From positions 1 to 41,496 of the forward strand of contig JAABQI010000296.1 in NCBI GenBank assembly GCA_011391545.1: DNA of 41,496 nucleotides, read 5' to 3'. The stretch is from Rhodoferax sp. Lineage in GTDB: Bacteria > Pseudomonadota > Gammaproteobacteria > Burkholderiales > Burkholderiaceae_C. How positions within the stretch are numbered: position 1 is the stretch's first letter; each line of letters begins with the position of its first letter. Below are positions 17,477 to 25,967 of this stretch, piece by piece. The translations under genes and the position numbers were made by a program. The notes beneath the pieces were generated by a model. The model worked only from the letters and a program-made list of their open reading frames with translations. It was not told where the DNA came from and ran no database searches.

Positions 17477-18460
17477 TTATTTGGTGGCGGCGATGCGACC
17501 CATCAGCTCGGCATAAGGTGCACCGTACTTGGCGCGCACGGGTGCTGTTGCGTCATAAAAGGGCTTTTGGTCAACCATGATGAACTCGACACCGGCGGCC
17601 TTGAGCTTGGCGATCGAGTCGGTCACGCTCTTGTCCCACAGCACACGTTGCTCCATTTGGGCTTCGCGGCCGAATTTCTTGGCCAGCGCCTGCTCCGCCG
17701 GTGTCAGCTTGTCCCAGGTCACTTTGGACATCACCAACAACTCCGGGATGATCAGGTGATTGGTCTGCGCATAGTATTTGGCGCCGGTGGAATAGTGGTT
17801 GGACGTCAGCATGCTGGGCGGGTTGTTTTCTGCCCCGTCAATCACGCCGGTCTGCAGGGCGCTGTAAACCTCGCCGTAACCCATGGCGATGCCGTTGCCA
17901 CCCAGTGCGTTCATGGTGTCCACGAACAGCGGGTTGCCCATCATGCGCACTTTTTGACCTTTGAGGTCTGCCGGGGTGCGAACCGGCTTTTTGGTGTACA
18001 GGCTTCGCGAGCCGCCGTCCATCCAGGCCAGCGCCACAAGGCGGGCCGGGCTGGCGCTGATCTTGTCCAGGATTTCCTGGCCGATGGGGCCGTCAATCAC
18101 GGCGCGCATGTGGGCTTCGTCGCGGAACACAAATGGCATGTTGAACACGTTCACATCCGGCACCACGGAACCCACCGGGCCCAGCGAGGTACGCAGCACG
18201 TTGATGGCGCCAATCTGCGTTTGCTCGATCATGGTTTTTTCATCGCCCAGCACGCTGCCCGGGTACATCTGCATCTTGTACTTGCCATTGGTGGCAGCTT
18301 CCAGCTTTTTGCCCATGTTTTCAGTGGCAACCACGGTCGGGTAGCCCGGCGGGTGCACGTCGGCCGCCTTGAGTATGGTTTGCGACAGCGCTGCGAAGGG
18401 CAGGGCCATCGACAGTGTGGCCACAGCGGCGGTGGCGAGAAGGGTTCTACGGAAGGTCAT
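17477..18460 (-). CDS. dctP: TRAP transporter periplasmic solute-binding protein, DctP family
   Basis: 327 residues from ATG 18460, which has a strong AAGGAGAC site upstream. A longer frame to 18610 would run into the upstream lactonase gene and lacks a signal. Residues 1-26 form a signal peptide (TAAVATLSMALPFAALS). The mature part shows the DctP signature RTPADLKGQKVRMMGNPLF with the conserved substrate-binding arginine, preceded by RLVALAWMDGGSRSLYTKKP. It captures the solute in the periplasm and hands it to DctQM. Uronates and aldarates are known ligands of this branch, and the neighbouring genes point to galacturonate, glucuronate, galactarate or glucarate. The exact ligand cannot be read from sequence. 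Confidence 0.94.
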   Translation of the reverse strand: MTFRRTLLATAAVATLSMALPFAALSQTILKAADVHPPGYPTVVATENMGKKLEAATNGKYKMQMYPGSVLGDEKTMIEQTQIGAINVLRTSLGPVGSVVPDVNVFNMPFVFRDEAHMRAVIDGPIGQEILDKISASPARLVALAWMDGGSRSLYTKKPVRTPADLKGQKVRMMGNPLFVDTMNALGGNGIAMGYGEVYSALQTGVIDGAENNPPSMLTSNHYSTGAKYYAQTNHLIIPELLVMSKVTWDKLTPAEQALAKKFGREAQMEQRVLWDKSVTDSIAKLKAAGVEFIMVDQKPFYDATAPVRAKYGAPYAELMGRIAATK

Positions 18461-18500
18461 GGTTGTCTCCTTGATGGACCAGGTTAAAAAAACACACGAA

Positions 18501-19421
18501 TTAACGACTGACGGGAACAGGGGAAAACTGGGGCTCGGGCAGACCACACACGCCAGGGCGCAGCGCAAACACGCCGCCAGCCAGCGGCTGGTCTGACAAA
18601 TCGACGCCATCAGGGCGAATCGACGTCACAAAAAGGGTGTCCAGATGGGCACCGCCAAAGGCACACATGGCGGGCTTTTTGACCGGCACGGCAAGCGACT
18701 TGTCGAGCTTGCCCGATGGCGTGAAGCGATGCACCAGGCCGGCATCGTTGCCGCAAATCCAGTAGCAACCCTCGGCATCGACGGCGGCGCCATCGGGGCG
18801 ACCGGGCAGCGGGTTCATGTCAGCAAAAATACGGCGCCGGGACGGCACACCGGTGGCCGGGTCATAGTCGAACGCCCAGACCATTTGCACGCTGGCATGA
18901 GAATCCGACAGGTACATGGTGCGGCCATCAGGGCTGAAGGCCATGCCGTTGGGTGTCTTGAAGCCGTCCAGCAATTTGACCAGTTGCCCCGGCGTGTCGC
19001 CGTTTGCCTGGTAGCGGTAGATGCAGCCTTCCCCCTGGCTTGCAGCCATGGCCATCAACATGGTGCCCGCCAGAAAACGTCCCTGGCGGTCACAGCGACC
19101 GTCGTTGAAACGCATGCCCGCTGCCGCGTGGCTGACCGTGGCCAAGCGCGCAAAACCGAGGCCGCCGTCAGCCTGCGGTGACAGCGCAAACACGCCGCTC
19201 TCGGCGCCGGCGACCCACCCGCCCGCGGCTGATGCTGCAACACAGGCCAGCATTTCCGGCGCTTGCCAGGAACTCGCCTGGTTGCTGGCCAGGGTCCATC
19301 GGTTCAGCGTGCGCGCCGGAATATCGACCCAATACAGCGCCTGCTCACCCGCGTGCCAGACCGGGCTTTCGCCAACCCCATTACGCGCGTCGAGTACCAG
19401 TTCAGCTTGGCTCATGGTCAT
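18501..19421 (-). CDS. SMP-30/gluconolactonase-family lactonase (probable aldarolactonase)
   Basis: 306 residues forming a SMP-30/LRE beta-propeller. Metal-ligand segments are present: NGVGESPVWH (Glu), TPNGMAFSPDGRTMYLSDS (Asn and Asp) and NDGRCDRQGRFLAGT. The family opens sugar lactones with Ca or Zn. Following udh by 4 bp, it most likely hydrolyses the galactaro- or glucaro-lactone released by uronate dehydrogenase to the open aldarate used by GarD and GudD. Two ATGs are possible (19421 and 19415) and neither has a strong ribosome site; translation may be coupled to the udh stop. Xylono- or gluconolactonase are alternatives by fold alone. Confidence 0.85.
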   Translation of the reverse strand: MTMSQAELVLDARNGVGESPVWHAGEQALYWVDIPARTLNRWTLASNQASSWQAPEMLACVAASAAGGWVAGAESGVFALSPQADGGLGFARLATVSHAAAGMRFNDGRCDRQGRFLAGTMLMAMAASQGEGCIYRYQANGDTPGQLVKLLDGFKTPNGMAFSPDGRTMYLSDSHASVQMVWAFDYDPATGVPSRRRIFADMNPLPGRPDGAAVDAEGCYWICGNDAGLVHRFTPSGKLDKSLAVPVKKPAMCAFGGAHLDTLFVTSIRPDGVDLSDQPLAGGVFALRPGVCGLPEPQFSPVPVSR

Positions 19422-19425
19422 TTGC

Positions 19426-20235
19426 TCACATGCCAAACGGGCCGGCCACCACAAAGCCGCCGCCCTGGAACTGGACCACCGGATCGTTCAGGTCGGGGGC
19501 CGGGGTGCGCGCATAGACCGCATCGCGGAACACATCGGAGCTGTCTTGCGGAACATAGCCGATATGACGGGCACAGCGGTTGTCCCACCAGGTCACCGCG
19601 TTGTCCGACATGCCAAAAACAATGCTGTGGCCCAGAACAGGGGTTGTCAGGCAGGCGGTGATGAGGCGGTGCAGGTCGTCAAAGCTCAGCCAGCTTGCCA
19701 GCATGCGGCGGTCTTTGGGCTCGGCAAAAGAGGACCCAATGCGAACACAGGCGGTCTCGATGCCGTAACGGTCATAGTAAAAACGCGACAGGTCTTCGCC
19801 AAATGCCTTGCTGACGCCGTAGAGGCTGTCCGGTCGTGGCGGATGGCTGGCGTCAATGGTGTCGCTCTGGCGATAAAAGCCGGTGACGTGGTTGGAGCTG
19901 GCAAACACCACGCGCTTCACGCCATGCAGGCGGGCGGCTTCGTAGAGGTTGTAAACGCCCAGAATGTTGGCCTGCAGAATCGGGCCGAACGCGCTTTCGA
20001 CCGAGACACCCCCCAGGTGCACGATGGCCTGCACACCTTGCACCATGGCATTCACCGCTTGCGCATCGGCCAGGTCTGCCAGTTTGATTTCTTCATGCGC
20101 ACCGGCCACGCCAAAGTCAAACCGATCAGACAGGCGCAGCACCTCGCAATTGGCCTTGAGACGGCCGCGCAATACCTGGCCCAAGCCGCCGGCCGCGCCG
20201 GTAAGCAACAAGGTTTGATGAGCTTTCAGGGTCAT
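19426..20235 (-). CDS. udh: NAD-dependent uronate dehydrogenase
   Basis: 269 residues, an extended short-chain dehydrogenase of the size of characterised Udh enzymes (about 265-275). TGAAGGLGQVLRG is the NAD-binding motif, FASSNHVTGFY holds the catalytic serine and YGVSKAFGEDLSRFYYDRYG the Tyr-x-x-x-Lys pair; SSNHVTGFY and the WWDNR segment near the C-terminus are characteristic of Udh. It oxidises D-galacturonate or D-glucuronate at C1 to an aldarolactone in the cytoplasm. It is the first gene of the minus-strand catabolic run and is divergent from the GntR regulator. Other sugar epimerase-like functions are possible by fold, but the locus supports Udh. Confidence 0.9.
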   Translation of the reverse strand: MTLKAHQTLLLTGAAGGLGQVLRGRLKANCEVLRLSDRFDFGVAGAHEEIKLADLADAQAVNAMVQGVQAIVHLGGVSVESAFGPILQANILGVYNLYEAARLHGVKRVVFASSNHVTGFYRQSDTIDASHPPRPDSLYGVSKAFGEDLSRFYYDRYGIETACVRIGSSFAEPKDRRMLASWLSFDDLHRLITACLTTPVLGHSIVFGMSDNAVTWWDNRCARHIGYVPQDSSDVFRDAVYARTPAPDLNDPVVQFQGGGFVVAGPFGM

Positions 20236-20311
20236 TTTTTACTCATTTCAAGAAATTTGCGCAGGTACTGGACTTTTCCGGTTGATCGCTTTACATTCGA
20301 ATCCAGCACTA

Positions 20312-20340
20312 ACTTGTCAGTTGTATGTTGTCTGATAAGT
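20312..20340. promoter_or_regulatory. candidate GntR operator between udh and the regulator gene
   Basis: ACTTGTCAG (20312-20320) and CTGATAAGT (20332-20340) are inverted repeats with one mismatch in nine around an 11-nt spacer. The 23-bp stretch 20318-20340 matches 21220-21242 upstream of gudD at 19 of 23 positions. It lies 77 bp before the udh start and 44 bp before the regulator start, placed to control both. Confidence 0.6.
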
Positions 20341-20383
20341 ACAAATTGTGATCATCCCAAATCATCGAGTCAAGCGTTTTTAT

Positions 20384-21130
20384 ATGGAATCATGGAAAAC
20401 CCCTAGTCCCCAGCCTGCCCGCCCCCGCCGACCCCGCGGTCTGGTTCAGGTCATCGTTGATGATCTTGCCGGCAACATCCGGGATGGCCTGATCAAGCCT
20501 GGCGACAAGTTGCCCACCGAGTCTGAAATCATGGCGCGCTTCGACGTCAGCCGCACCGTGGTGCGCGAAGCCTTGTCGCGCTTACAAGCATCCAGGCTGG
20601 TGGAAACGCGCCACGGCATCGGCACATTCGCGCTCAGTGCACCCGACACCAGCAACTTCCGAATCGCCGAGGAAGACTTTTCTACCGTCGCCGATGTGAT
20701 CTCGTTGCTTGAATTGCGCATCAGCCTAGAATGCGAAGCGGCCGGGCTCGCGGCGCAACGCAGAACGGTGGCTAATCTGGCAACGATGGAAACCGCCCTA
20801 GCGGCATTTTCAGATGCCATAGCGCACGAATCTGACGCCTTGCCCTCGGACTTCGAGTTTCACATGGAGATCGCCCAGGCCACTGGCAACCGACATTTCG
20901 CCGACCTGATGTCTTACCTGGGCACCCGGATCATCCCGCGCGCCCGGGTGAACACGCCTCGCAGCGCACCCGAAGGTCGCCTGAGCTACCTGAAAAGGGT
21001 GCACGGCGAGCACGAGAGTATTTTCAACGCCATCCGCAACCAGGACGCCGAAACCGCGCGCGCCGCCATGCGCACCCACCTGAGCAACAGCCTGGAGCGG
21101 CTGCGCAAGGCCCAGCCCACAACGGCTTGA
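20384..21130 (+). CDS. FadR-subfamily GntR transcriptional regulator (FCD domain)
   Basis: 248 residues from ATG 20384; an in-frame GTG at 20348 would add 12 residues and neither start has a clear ribosome site. The N-terminal winged helix (about 15-85) contains IRDGLIKPGDKLPTESEIM and FDVSRTVVREALSRLQA, with GIGTF at its end. The FCD ligand domain (about 100-235) shows DFEFHMEIAQATGN and EHESIFNAIRNQDAETARA, carrying the Asp/His residues that bind metal in this family. It sits between udh and gudD, and matching palindromes lie before both. It is probably the local repressor that responds to a uronate or aldarate. The name cannot be fixed among GudR/GguR-like relatives. Confidence 0.9.
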   Translation: MESWKTPSPQPARPRRPRGLVQVIVDDLAGNIRDGLIKPGDKLPTESEIMARFDVSRTVVREALSRLQASRLVETRHGIGTFALSAPDTSNFRIAEEDFSTVADVISLLELRISLECEAAGLAAQRRTVANLATMETALAAFSDAIAHESDALPSDFEFHMEIAQATGNRHFADLMSYLGTRIIPRARVNTPRSAPEGRLSYLKRVHGEHESIFNAIRNQDAETARAAMRTHLSNSLERLRKAQPTTA

Positions 21131-21201
21131 GGCGCGCAATTGACGCACCATTGCCATACATACGAAGCCGGTCGCCGTCAGCACGGCAGGGGTTAACCCT
21201 A

Positions 21202-21231
21202 TTGATAAGGCGACCTCTTCAGTTGTACGAT
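21202..21231 (+). promoter_or_regulatory. gudD: candidate gudD promoter
   Basis: TTGATA at 21202-21207 and TACGAT at 21226-21231 are 18 bp apart and 45 bp upstream of the gudD ATG. The -10 hexamer lies inside the conserved 23-bp site, so a bound regulator would block it. Read by eye. Confidence 0.4.
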
Positions 21232-21242
21232 GTCTGCTAACT
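21220..21242. promoter_or_regulatory. candidate GntR operator upstream of gudD
   Basis: CAGTTGTACGATGTCTGCTA plus ACT matches the site at 20318-20340 in 19 of 23 positions. The flanking inverted repeat is weaker here (TTCAG ... CTGCTAA). It ends 33 bp before the gudD start. Confidence 0.58.
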
Positions 21243-21275
21243 TCAACCTGATTTTCATCTCAAAAGAGTGTCTTC

Positions 21276-22613
21276 ATGCCAGTCACCACCCACACCCCCA
21301 CCATCACCCATATGCGCGTCATCCCGGTTGCCGGGCATGACGGCATGCTGCTTAACCTGAGCGGCGCCCACGGCCCGTTCTTCACTCGCAACCTGATCAT
21401 CCTGACCGACAGCGCGGGCAATACCGGCGTGGGCGAGGTGCCGGGTGGCGAAAAAATCCGCCAGACGCTGGAAGCGGCGCAAAACCTGATCGTCGGCCAG
21501 TCGCTGGGCCACTGGAACAGCGTGCTCAACAGCTTGCGCGTGGCCTTTGCCGACCGTGACAGCGGTGGCCGTGGCCTGCAAACCTTTGATCTGCGCATTG
21601 CCATCCATGCGGTGACCGCCGTTGAAAGCGCCCTGCTCGATTTGCTGGGCCAGCACCTGGGCGTGCCGGTGGCGGCGCTCTTGGGTGAGGGCCAGCAGCG
21701 CCAGAGCGTGGCCGTGCTGGGCTACCTGTTTTATGTGGGCGACCGCACCCAGACGGACCTGCCCTACGTGAGCGAGCCCGATCAGGCCGACGACTGGCTG
21801 CGTCTGCGTCACGAAAAAGCCATGGACGCGGCAGCAGTGGTGAAACTGGCCGAATCTGCCTACGCCCGCTACGGTTTCAAGGACTTCAAGCTCAAGGGCG
21901 GCGTGCTGCGCGGCGAGGACGAAATGGAAGCCGTCGAGGCATTGCACGCGCGCTTCCCCGAGGCACGCATCACGCTCGATCCCAATGGCGGCTGGCTGTT
22001 GAAAGACGCCATCCGCCTCTGCCGCGACCACCGCGAGGCACTGGCCTACGCCGAAGACCCCTGTGGCGCCGAGGGCGTCTTCTCCGGCCGCGAGGTGATG
22101 GCCGAGTTCCGCCGCGAAACCGGCCTGCTCACCGCCACCAACATGATTGCCACCGACTGGCGCGAAATGACGCACTCGATTGCGCTGCATTCGGTCGACA
22201 TTCCGCTGGCCGACCCACACTTCTGGACCATGCAGGGCTCAGTGCGCGTGGCGCAGTTGTGCCAGATGAATGGCCTGACTTGGGGCTCGCATTCCAACAA
22301 CCACTTCGACATCTCGCTGGCCATGTTCACCCATGTGGCAGCGGCGGCACCGGGCAAAGTGACCGCCATTGACACCCACTGGATCTGGCAGGAAGGCCAG
22401 CGCCTCACCCAGGCGCCGCTGCAAATTGTGGACGGCAGCATCACCGTGCCAACCGCACCCGGCCTCGGCGTAACACTGGACATGGCCGAAGTGGAAAAGG
22501 CGCATCAGCTTTACCTGCAGCACGGCCTGGGCGCCAGAGACGATGCCATTGCCATGCAATACCTGATGCCCGGCTGGAAGTTCAACCCCAAGAGCCCGAG
22601 CATGGTGCGTTGA
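21276..22613 (+). CDS. gudD: glucarate dehydratase
   Basis: 445 residues, the length of E. coli GudD (446), enolase superfamily. Expected active-site parts are visible: the KxK pair in KDFKLKGG, the metal ligands in LDPNGGW (Asp), AEDPCG (Glu) and TNMIATDW (Asn), and the general base in [13 protein letters not shown] (His). It dehydrates D-glucarate (and L-idarate) to 5-keto-4-deoxyglucarate, the same product as GarD. Together the two enzymes let the locus use acids derived from both glucuronate and galacturonate. It is transcribed on the plus strand, apart from the garD run, behind its own candidate promoter and operator. Confidence 0.95.
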   Translation: MPVTTHTPTITHMRVIPVAGHDGMLLNLSGAHGPFFTRNLIILTDSAGNTGVGEVPGGEKIRQTLEAAQNLIVGQSLGHWNSVLNSLRVAFADRDSGGRGLQTFDLRIAIHAVTAVESALLDLLGQHLGVPVAALLGEGQQRQSVAVLGYLFYVGDRTQTDLPYVSEPDQADDWLRLRHEKAMDAAAVVKLAESAYARYGFKDFKLKGGVLRGEDEMEAVEALHARFPEARITLDPNGGWLLKDAIRLCRDHREALAYAEDPCGAEGVFSGREVMAEFRRETGLLTATNMIATDWREMTHSIALHSVDIPLADPHFWTMQGSVRVAQLCQMNGLTWGSHSNNHFDISLAMFTHVAAAAPGKVTAIDTHWIWQEGQRLTQAPLQIVDGSITVPTAPGLGVTLDMAEVEKAHQLYLQHGLGARDDAIAMQYLMPGWKFNPKSPSMVR

Positions 22614-23657
22614 ATGGCAGAGGTACCGGGCATTCCTTCGGGCCGCTTGCGGCTGGCCGTGATTGGGGCCGGGCTGGGCTCTGGCCCGCACTTCAAGAGT
22701 CTGCAAGATCTGGCCGCTGAAGCGGAAGTGGTGTGGGTGCATGCCCGCGATGCCACACGACTGGCCACGGGGCAGGTGCCCCACGGGGCCAGCAAGACCA
22801 CCCGGCTCGAGGACATTCTGGAAGATGCCAGCGTGCAGGCCGTGCTGGTGCTGACGCCGCCGAACACCCACCTTGAGCTGGTGCAGCGGCTGGCACAAGC
22901 CGGCAAACATGTGCTGGTGGAAAAACCGCTGGAGATCAATATGGCACGCGCCCGGAGTCTGGTCCAGGCGTGCGAAAGCCAGGGTGTCATGCTGGCCGTG
23001 ATGCTGCAGCACCGCCTGCGCCAGGCTGCCACCAGTTTGCGCGCCTTGCTCAATGCTGGTGAATTGGGGCAGCTTGTCAGCGCCACGGCCAGCGTGCGCT
23101 GGTGGCGGCCACAAAGTTATTACGACGAGCCCGGACGCGGCACCCTGGCCCGCGACGGCGGCGGTGTGCTGATCACACAGGCCATCCACGCACTGGACCT
23201 GCTGCTCAGTTACACCGGCCTGCCCACGCGGGTGATGGGGCTGGCCAGCACCAGCCCGCTGCACACCATGGAGGGCGAGGACTGCGCCTGCGCCCTGTTG
23301 CACTACGCCAACGGCGCCATGGCCACCTTGCAAGCCACCACGGCGGCCTTCCCCGGATTTCCCGAGCGGCTGGAGCTCAACGGCACGCTGGGCAGCGCCA
23401 GCCTCGAGGCCGGGGTACTGCAAGCTGCGTTCATGAACGGCCAGACCCTGTCGTTTGGAGACCAGCAAGGCAGCGGCGGCGGCGCCGATCCGATGGCCTT
23501 CGACCATGCCGCGCACCGCGCCGTCTTAAAAGATTTCATTGAAGCCATTCGCCATGGCCGCGAGCCTGCCGTTTCCGGGCGCTCGGCGCTGGCGGCGCAG
23601 CAGGTGATCGAGGCCATCATCGCATCCTCGCGCTCAGGGAGTCCGGTGACTCTCTGA
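22614..23657 (+). CDS. Gfo/Idh/MocA-family oxidoreductase
   Basis: 347 residues. The N-terminal NAD(P)-binding fold has AVIGAGLGSGPHFKSL, and the family signature EKPLEINMARA contains the catalytic lysine (HVLVEKPLE). The C-terminal half is the usual alpha/beta substrate domain (GGGVLITQAIHALDLLLSY with the conserved His/Asp region). The ATG directly follows the gudD stop with no gap, so it is co-translated with it. The substrate is unknown. Relatives act on myo-inositol, sugars or uronate derivatives, and the position suggests a step feeding uronates or aldarates into the pathway, for example oxidation or epimerisation of a related sugar acid. It starts with MAEVPGIPSGRLRLAVIG. Confidence 0.88.
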   Translation: MAEVPGIPSGRLRLAVIGAGLGSGPHFKSLQDLAAEAEVVWVHARDATRLATGQVPHGASKTTRLEDILEDASVQAVLVLTPPNTHLELVQRLAQAGKHVLVEKPLEINMARARSLVQACESQGVMLAVMLQHRLRQAATSLRALLNAGELGQLVSATASVRWWRPQSYYDEPGRGTLARDGGGVLITQAIHALDLLLSYTGLPTRVMGLASTSPLHTMEGEDCACALLHYANGAMATLQATTAAFPGFPERLELNGTLGSASLEAGVLQAAFMNGQTLSFGDQQGSGGGADPMAFDHAAHRAVLKDFIEAIRHGREPAVSGRSALAAQQVIEAIIASSRSGSPVTL

Positions 23658-23951
23658 CCCCTGACAGGGCAATGGCGGCTGGCGCACCGTGCTGAGCATA
23701 TCGATGCGTTGGGCAGTCCTTGGGGCACTACAACAAGATCTTGATCAGTTTTCACATAGCAATCCAGCCTTGACGGCAATGGAGGGGCTTCAGTGGCCGA
23801 CAGCAACCAGACTCGCTAGCCCTGCGTGAGAGAACCTGTACCGGCCGACGACTTGAGACACCTGCACCATGAAAAACCACGTTCTCATCGATGGACGGCG
23901 GCTTGACACCGATGGTCTCCTTAAGGGCCGCTGCCACCGCGCCCCCGGGTC
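23658..23951. other. 294-bp gap with no recognised gene
   Basis: The stretch between the oxidoreductase stop and the aroD stop has no frame that resembles a known protein. Short open frames exist on both strands (for example 23869-24102 plus and 23752-23937 minus), but they lack good ribosome sites and run into neighbouring genes. A small perfect palindrome CAAGATCTTG lies at 23734-23743. It may be decayed sequence. Confidence 0.5.
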
Positions 23952-24734
23952 TTATTGGTCAGCCATAGACTTTTGCACAATCGCCAGCACCGTGTTCAGG
24001 TCTTCGAACGGCACCTGCCCGGGAGCCGAACTACTTGCCCCGACGGCAAAGGTCAGGCTTGAACCAAAGACCCAGCCAAACAACCGGGTGAGCGCGCCAT
24101 AAGACCCCATCGACATGCTGATGAGTGGAATGTGCAGCGTTTTGCTGGCTTCGCGGGTGGCGATCAACATCTTCAACACGTCGTCGATGTCGCGCGGCAT
24201 CACGGCCACCTTGGCCACATCGGCACCTAATTGCTCGGCCGTCAGGAACCTTGCCGCCAAGGTTTCGAGGTTTGGCGTGGATGAAAAATTATGGTATGAC
24301 AGCACCAGTTTGATGTCGTTGGCTTTGGCCGCAGTCCGTACCTGAACGATGTTGCCCGGGTCGTTGGCCATTTCATAGTCGATCAGGTCAATGCATTTGC
24401 TCTCGCACACAGCCGTGTACATGGCAATCACCTGCGCTTCGTTGATGGCTATTTCCTCGCCGCCTTCGATGGTTGAGCGGCGCGTGAACAGCACTGGAAT
24501 GTTGCCTGCGGCCTGCTTGATCAACTGCGCGGCGGTGATGATGGCAGCGGTGTCGCCAATGGCTTCAAAAAAATCAACGCGCCACTCCAATACGTCGGGC
24601 TGCTTGGGCAGCACGATGGCCAACTCAAGCATGAGATCGTCCACAGTGCGGCCCACAATCGGGCAACAGACCAAAGGAGACTTGCCGCCGGCAATGGGTT
24701 GACCGTGCAATTCAATGGAACGGGATGTTTGCAT
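23952..24734 (-). CDS. aroD: 3-dehydroquinate dehydratase, type I
   Basis: 260 residues, normal for the type I (Schiff-base) enzyme. EWRVDFFE near residue 50, the catalytic histidine in SYHNFSSTPN and the lysine that forms the imine in VAKVAVMPRD are present, as is SMGSYGALTRLFGWVFGSSL near the C-terminus. It converts 3-dehydroquinate to 3-dehydroshikimate. Many Betaproteobacteria make chorismate with the unrelated type II enzyme (AroQ), so this copy may serve quinate catabolism or be an alternative biosynthetic enzyme; no other shikimate gene is nearby. It stands alone between an unassigned gap and a tRNA gene. Confidence 0.93.
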   Translation of the reverse strand: MQTSRSIELHGQPIAGGKSPLVCCPIVGRTVDDLMLELAIVLPKQPDVLEWRVDFFEAIGDTAAIITAAQLIKQAAGNIPVLFTRRSTIEGGEEIAINEAQVIAMYTAVCESKCIDLIDYEMANDPGNIVQVRTAAKANDIKLVLSYHNFSSTPNLETLAARFLTAEQLGADVAKVAVMPRDIDDVLKMLIATREASKTLHIPLISMSMGSYGALTRLFGWVFGSSLTFAVGASSSAPGQVPFEDLNTVLAIVQKSMADQ

Positions 24735-24809
24735 GTCGTGCTCTGTTCAGAATTAAGTGGCGAGCGTCACATCAATGCGAAAGGCGTGGAACGGCTGTGA
24801 TAAATCGGT

Positions 24810-24886
24810 TGGTGGGCCGTCACAGACTTGAACTGTGGACCAAAGGATTATGAGTCCTCTGCTCTAACCAACTGAGCTAACGGCCC
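24810..24886 (-). tRNA. tRNA with CAU anticodon (elongator Met, or Ile2)
   Basis: A 77-nt cloverleaf on the minus strand. The acceptor stem GGGCCGT pairs with ACGGCCC, and the discriminator A is followed by an encoded CCA (24812-24810). The T arm is CACAG-TTCAAGT-CTGTG and the anticodon loop CTCATAA gives CAU. The body looks like an elongator rather than an initiator. Whether the cytosine is modified to lysidine (Ile2) cannot be told by eye, and the CTTTGGTC variable region is somewhat Ile2-like. Confidence 0.95.
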
Positions 24887-24934
24887 GACCGAACTGCGGA
24901 TTGTACGGGGCCGGAAAACGCCCTACGTGATGCG

Positions 24935-25939
24935 CTATTTGTGGTGGCTCAGCGCGTTGCTGACCAGTTTGGAGGTGATATCGACGATCTGGATCATGCG
25001 GTCGTAAGGCATGCGGGTCGGGCCGACCACGCCCAGCGTGCCCACCACTTGGCCGTCGACCTCGTAGGGCGCGCTGACGATCGACAGGTCTTCAAACGGC
25101 ACCACCTTGCTTTCCCCGCCAATAAATATGCGCACGCCTTCGGCCTGGCCGGTGACGTCGAGCAGCCGCATCAGCTGGGCTTTTTGCTCGAACAGGTCAA
25201 AGGCGCGTCGCAGGTGGCTCATGTCGTTGGAGAAATCGCTGACCGACAGCAGATTTTTTTCACCCGAAATGATCACCTCGTCCTGCCCTTCGGTCATGGC
25301 TTCGGTGTTGGCCGCCACGGCGGCGTTCATCAGGCTGGCAATTTCCACGCGCAGGTTATCCACCTCGCTTTTCAGCCGCTCGCGCACCTGCTCGATGGCC
25401 AGTCCGACAAAATGGGTGTTGAGGTAGTTGGCCGCCTCAACCAGTTGCGACTGGGTGTAGTCCACCTCGGTAAAGATGACGCGGTTTTGCACGTCGCCTT
25501 CGGGCGACACGATGATCACCAGCAGGCGCCGCTCCGACAGGCGCAAGAACTCGATGTGCCTGAACACCGAGGTGCGCCGCGGCGCAATCACCACGCCAAC
25601 AAACTGCGACAGGCTCGACAACAGGTTGGCCGCGTTGGAGATGACTTTTTGCGGCTGGTCGTGCGCCAGGCTGGGCGTGCCGATCTGGCCGCGCTGCACC
25701 GTCAGCATGGTGTCGACAAACAGCCGGTAGCCGCGCGCCGTGGGAATGCGCCCGGCCGAGGTGTGGGGGCTGGCAATGAGGCCAAGTTCTTCCAGGTCCG
25801 ACATGACATTGCGGATGGTGGCAGGCGACAGGTCCAGGCCCGAAGCGCGCGACAAGGTGCGCGAACCCACGGGCTGGCCGTCGGCAATATAGCGTTCTAC
25901 CAGCGCTTTGAGTAATAACTTGGCACGATCATCGAGCAT
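24935..25939 (-). CDS. hrcA: heat-inducible transcription repressor HrcA
   Basis: 334 residues, the family length. The N-terminal winged helix (about 1-75) has [33 protein letters not shown] and is followed by [20 protein letters not shown], both highly characteristic of HrcA. The C-terminal dimerisation and GAF-like parts contain [17 protein letters not shown] and [18 protein letters not shown]. HrcA represses chaperone genes by binding the CIRCE repeat, with GroEL modulating its activity. No CIRCE repeat is visible upstream of this gene, so autoregulation is not supported here. It is divergent from nadK with 28 bp between the start codons. Confidence 0.96.
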   Translation of the reverse strand: MLDDRAKLLLKALVERYIADGQPVGSRTLSRASGLDLSPATIRNVMSDLEELGLIASPHTSAGRIPTARGYRLFVDTMLTVQRGQIGTPSLAHDQPQKVISNAANLLSSLSQFVGVVIAPRRTSVFRHIEFLRLSERRLLVIIVSPEGDVQNRVIFTEVDYTQSQLVEAANYLNTHFVGLAIEQVRERLKSEVDNLRVEIASLMNAAVAANTEAMTEGQDEVIISGEKNLLSVSDFSNDMSHLRRAFDLFEQKAQLMRLLDVTGQAEGVRIFIGGESKVVPFEDLSIVSAPYEVDGQVVGTLGVVGPTRMPYDRMIQIVDITSKLVSNALSHHK

Positions 25940-25967
25940 GGTTTCATTTTAGTGATGTAATTTGCAA

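Noticed and set aside
18461-18610. An N-terminal extension of dctP by 50 codons
   Set aside because: It overlaps the lactonase 3' end, lacks a ribosome site, and the internal ATG has a strong one followed by a normal signal peptide.
20232-20246. A four-codon upstream frame (MSKK) whose stop overlaps the udh start as ATGA
   Set aside because: No ribosome site precedes it and so short a frame arises easily by chance.
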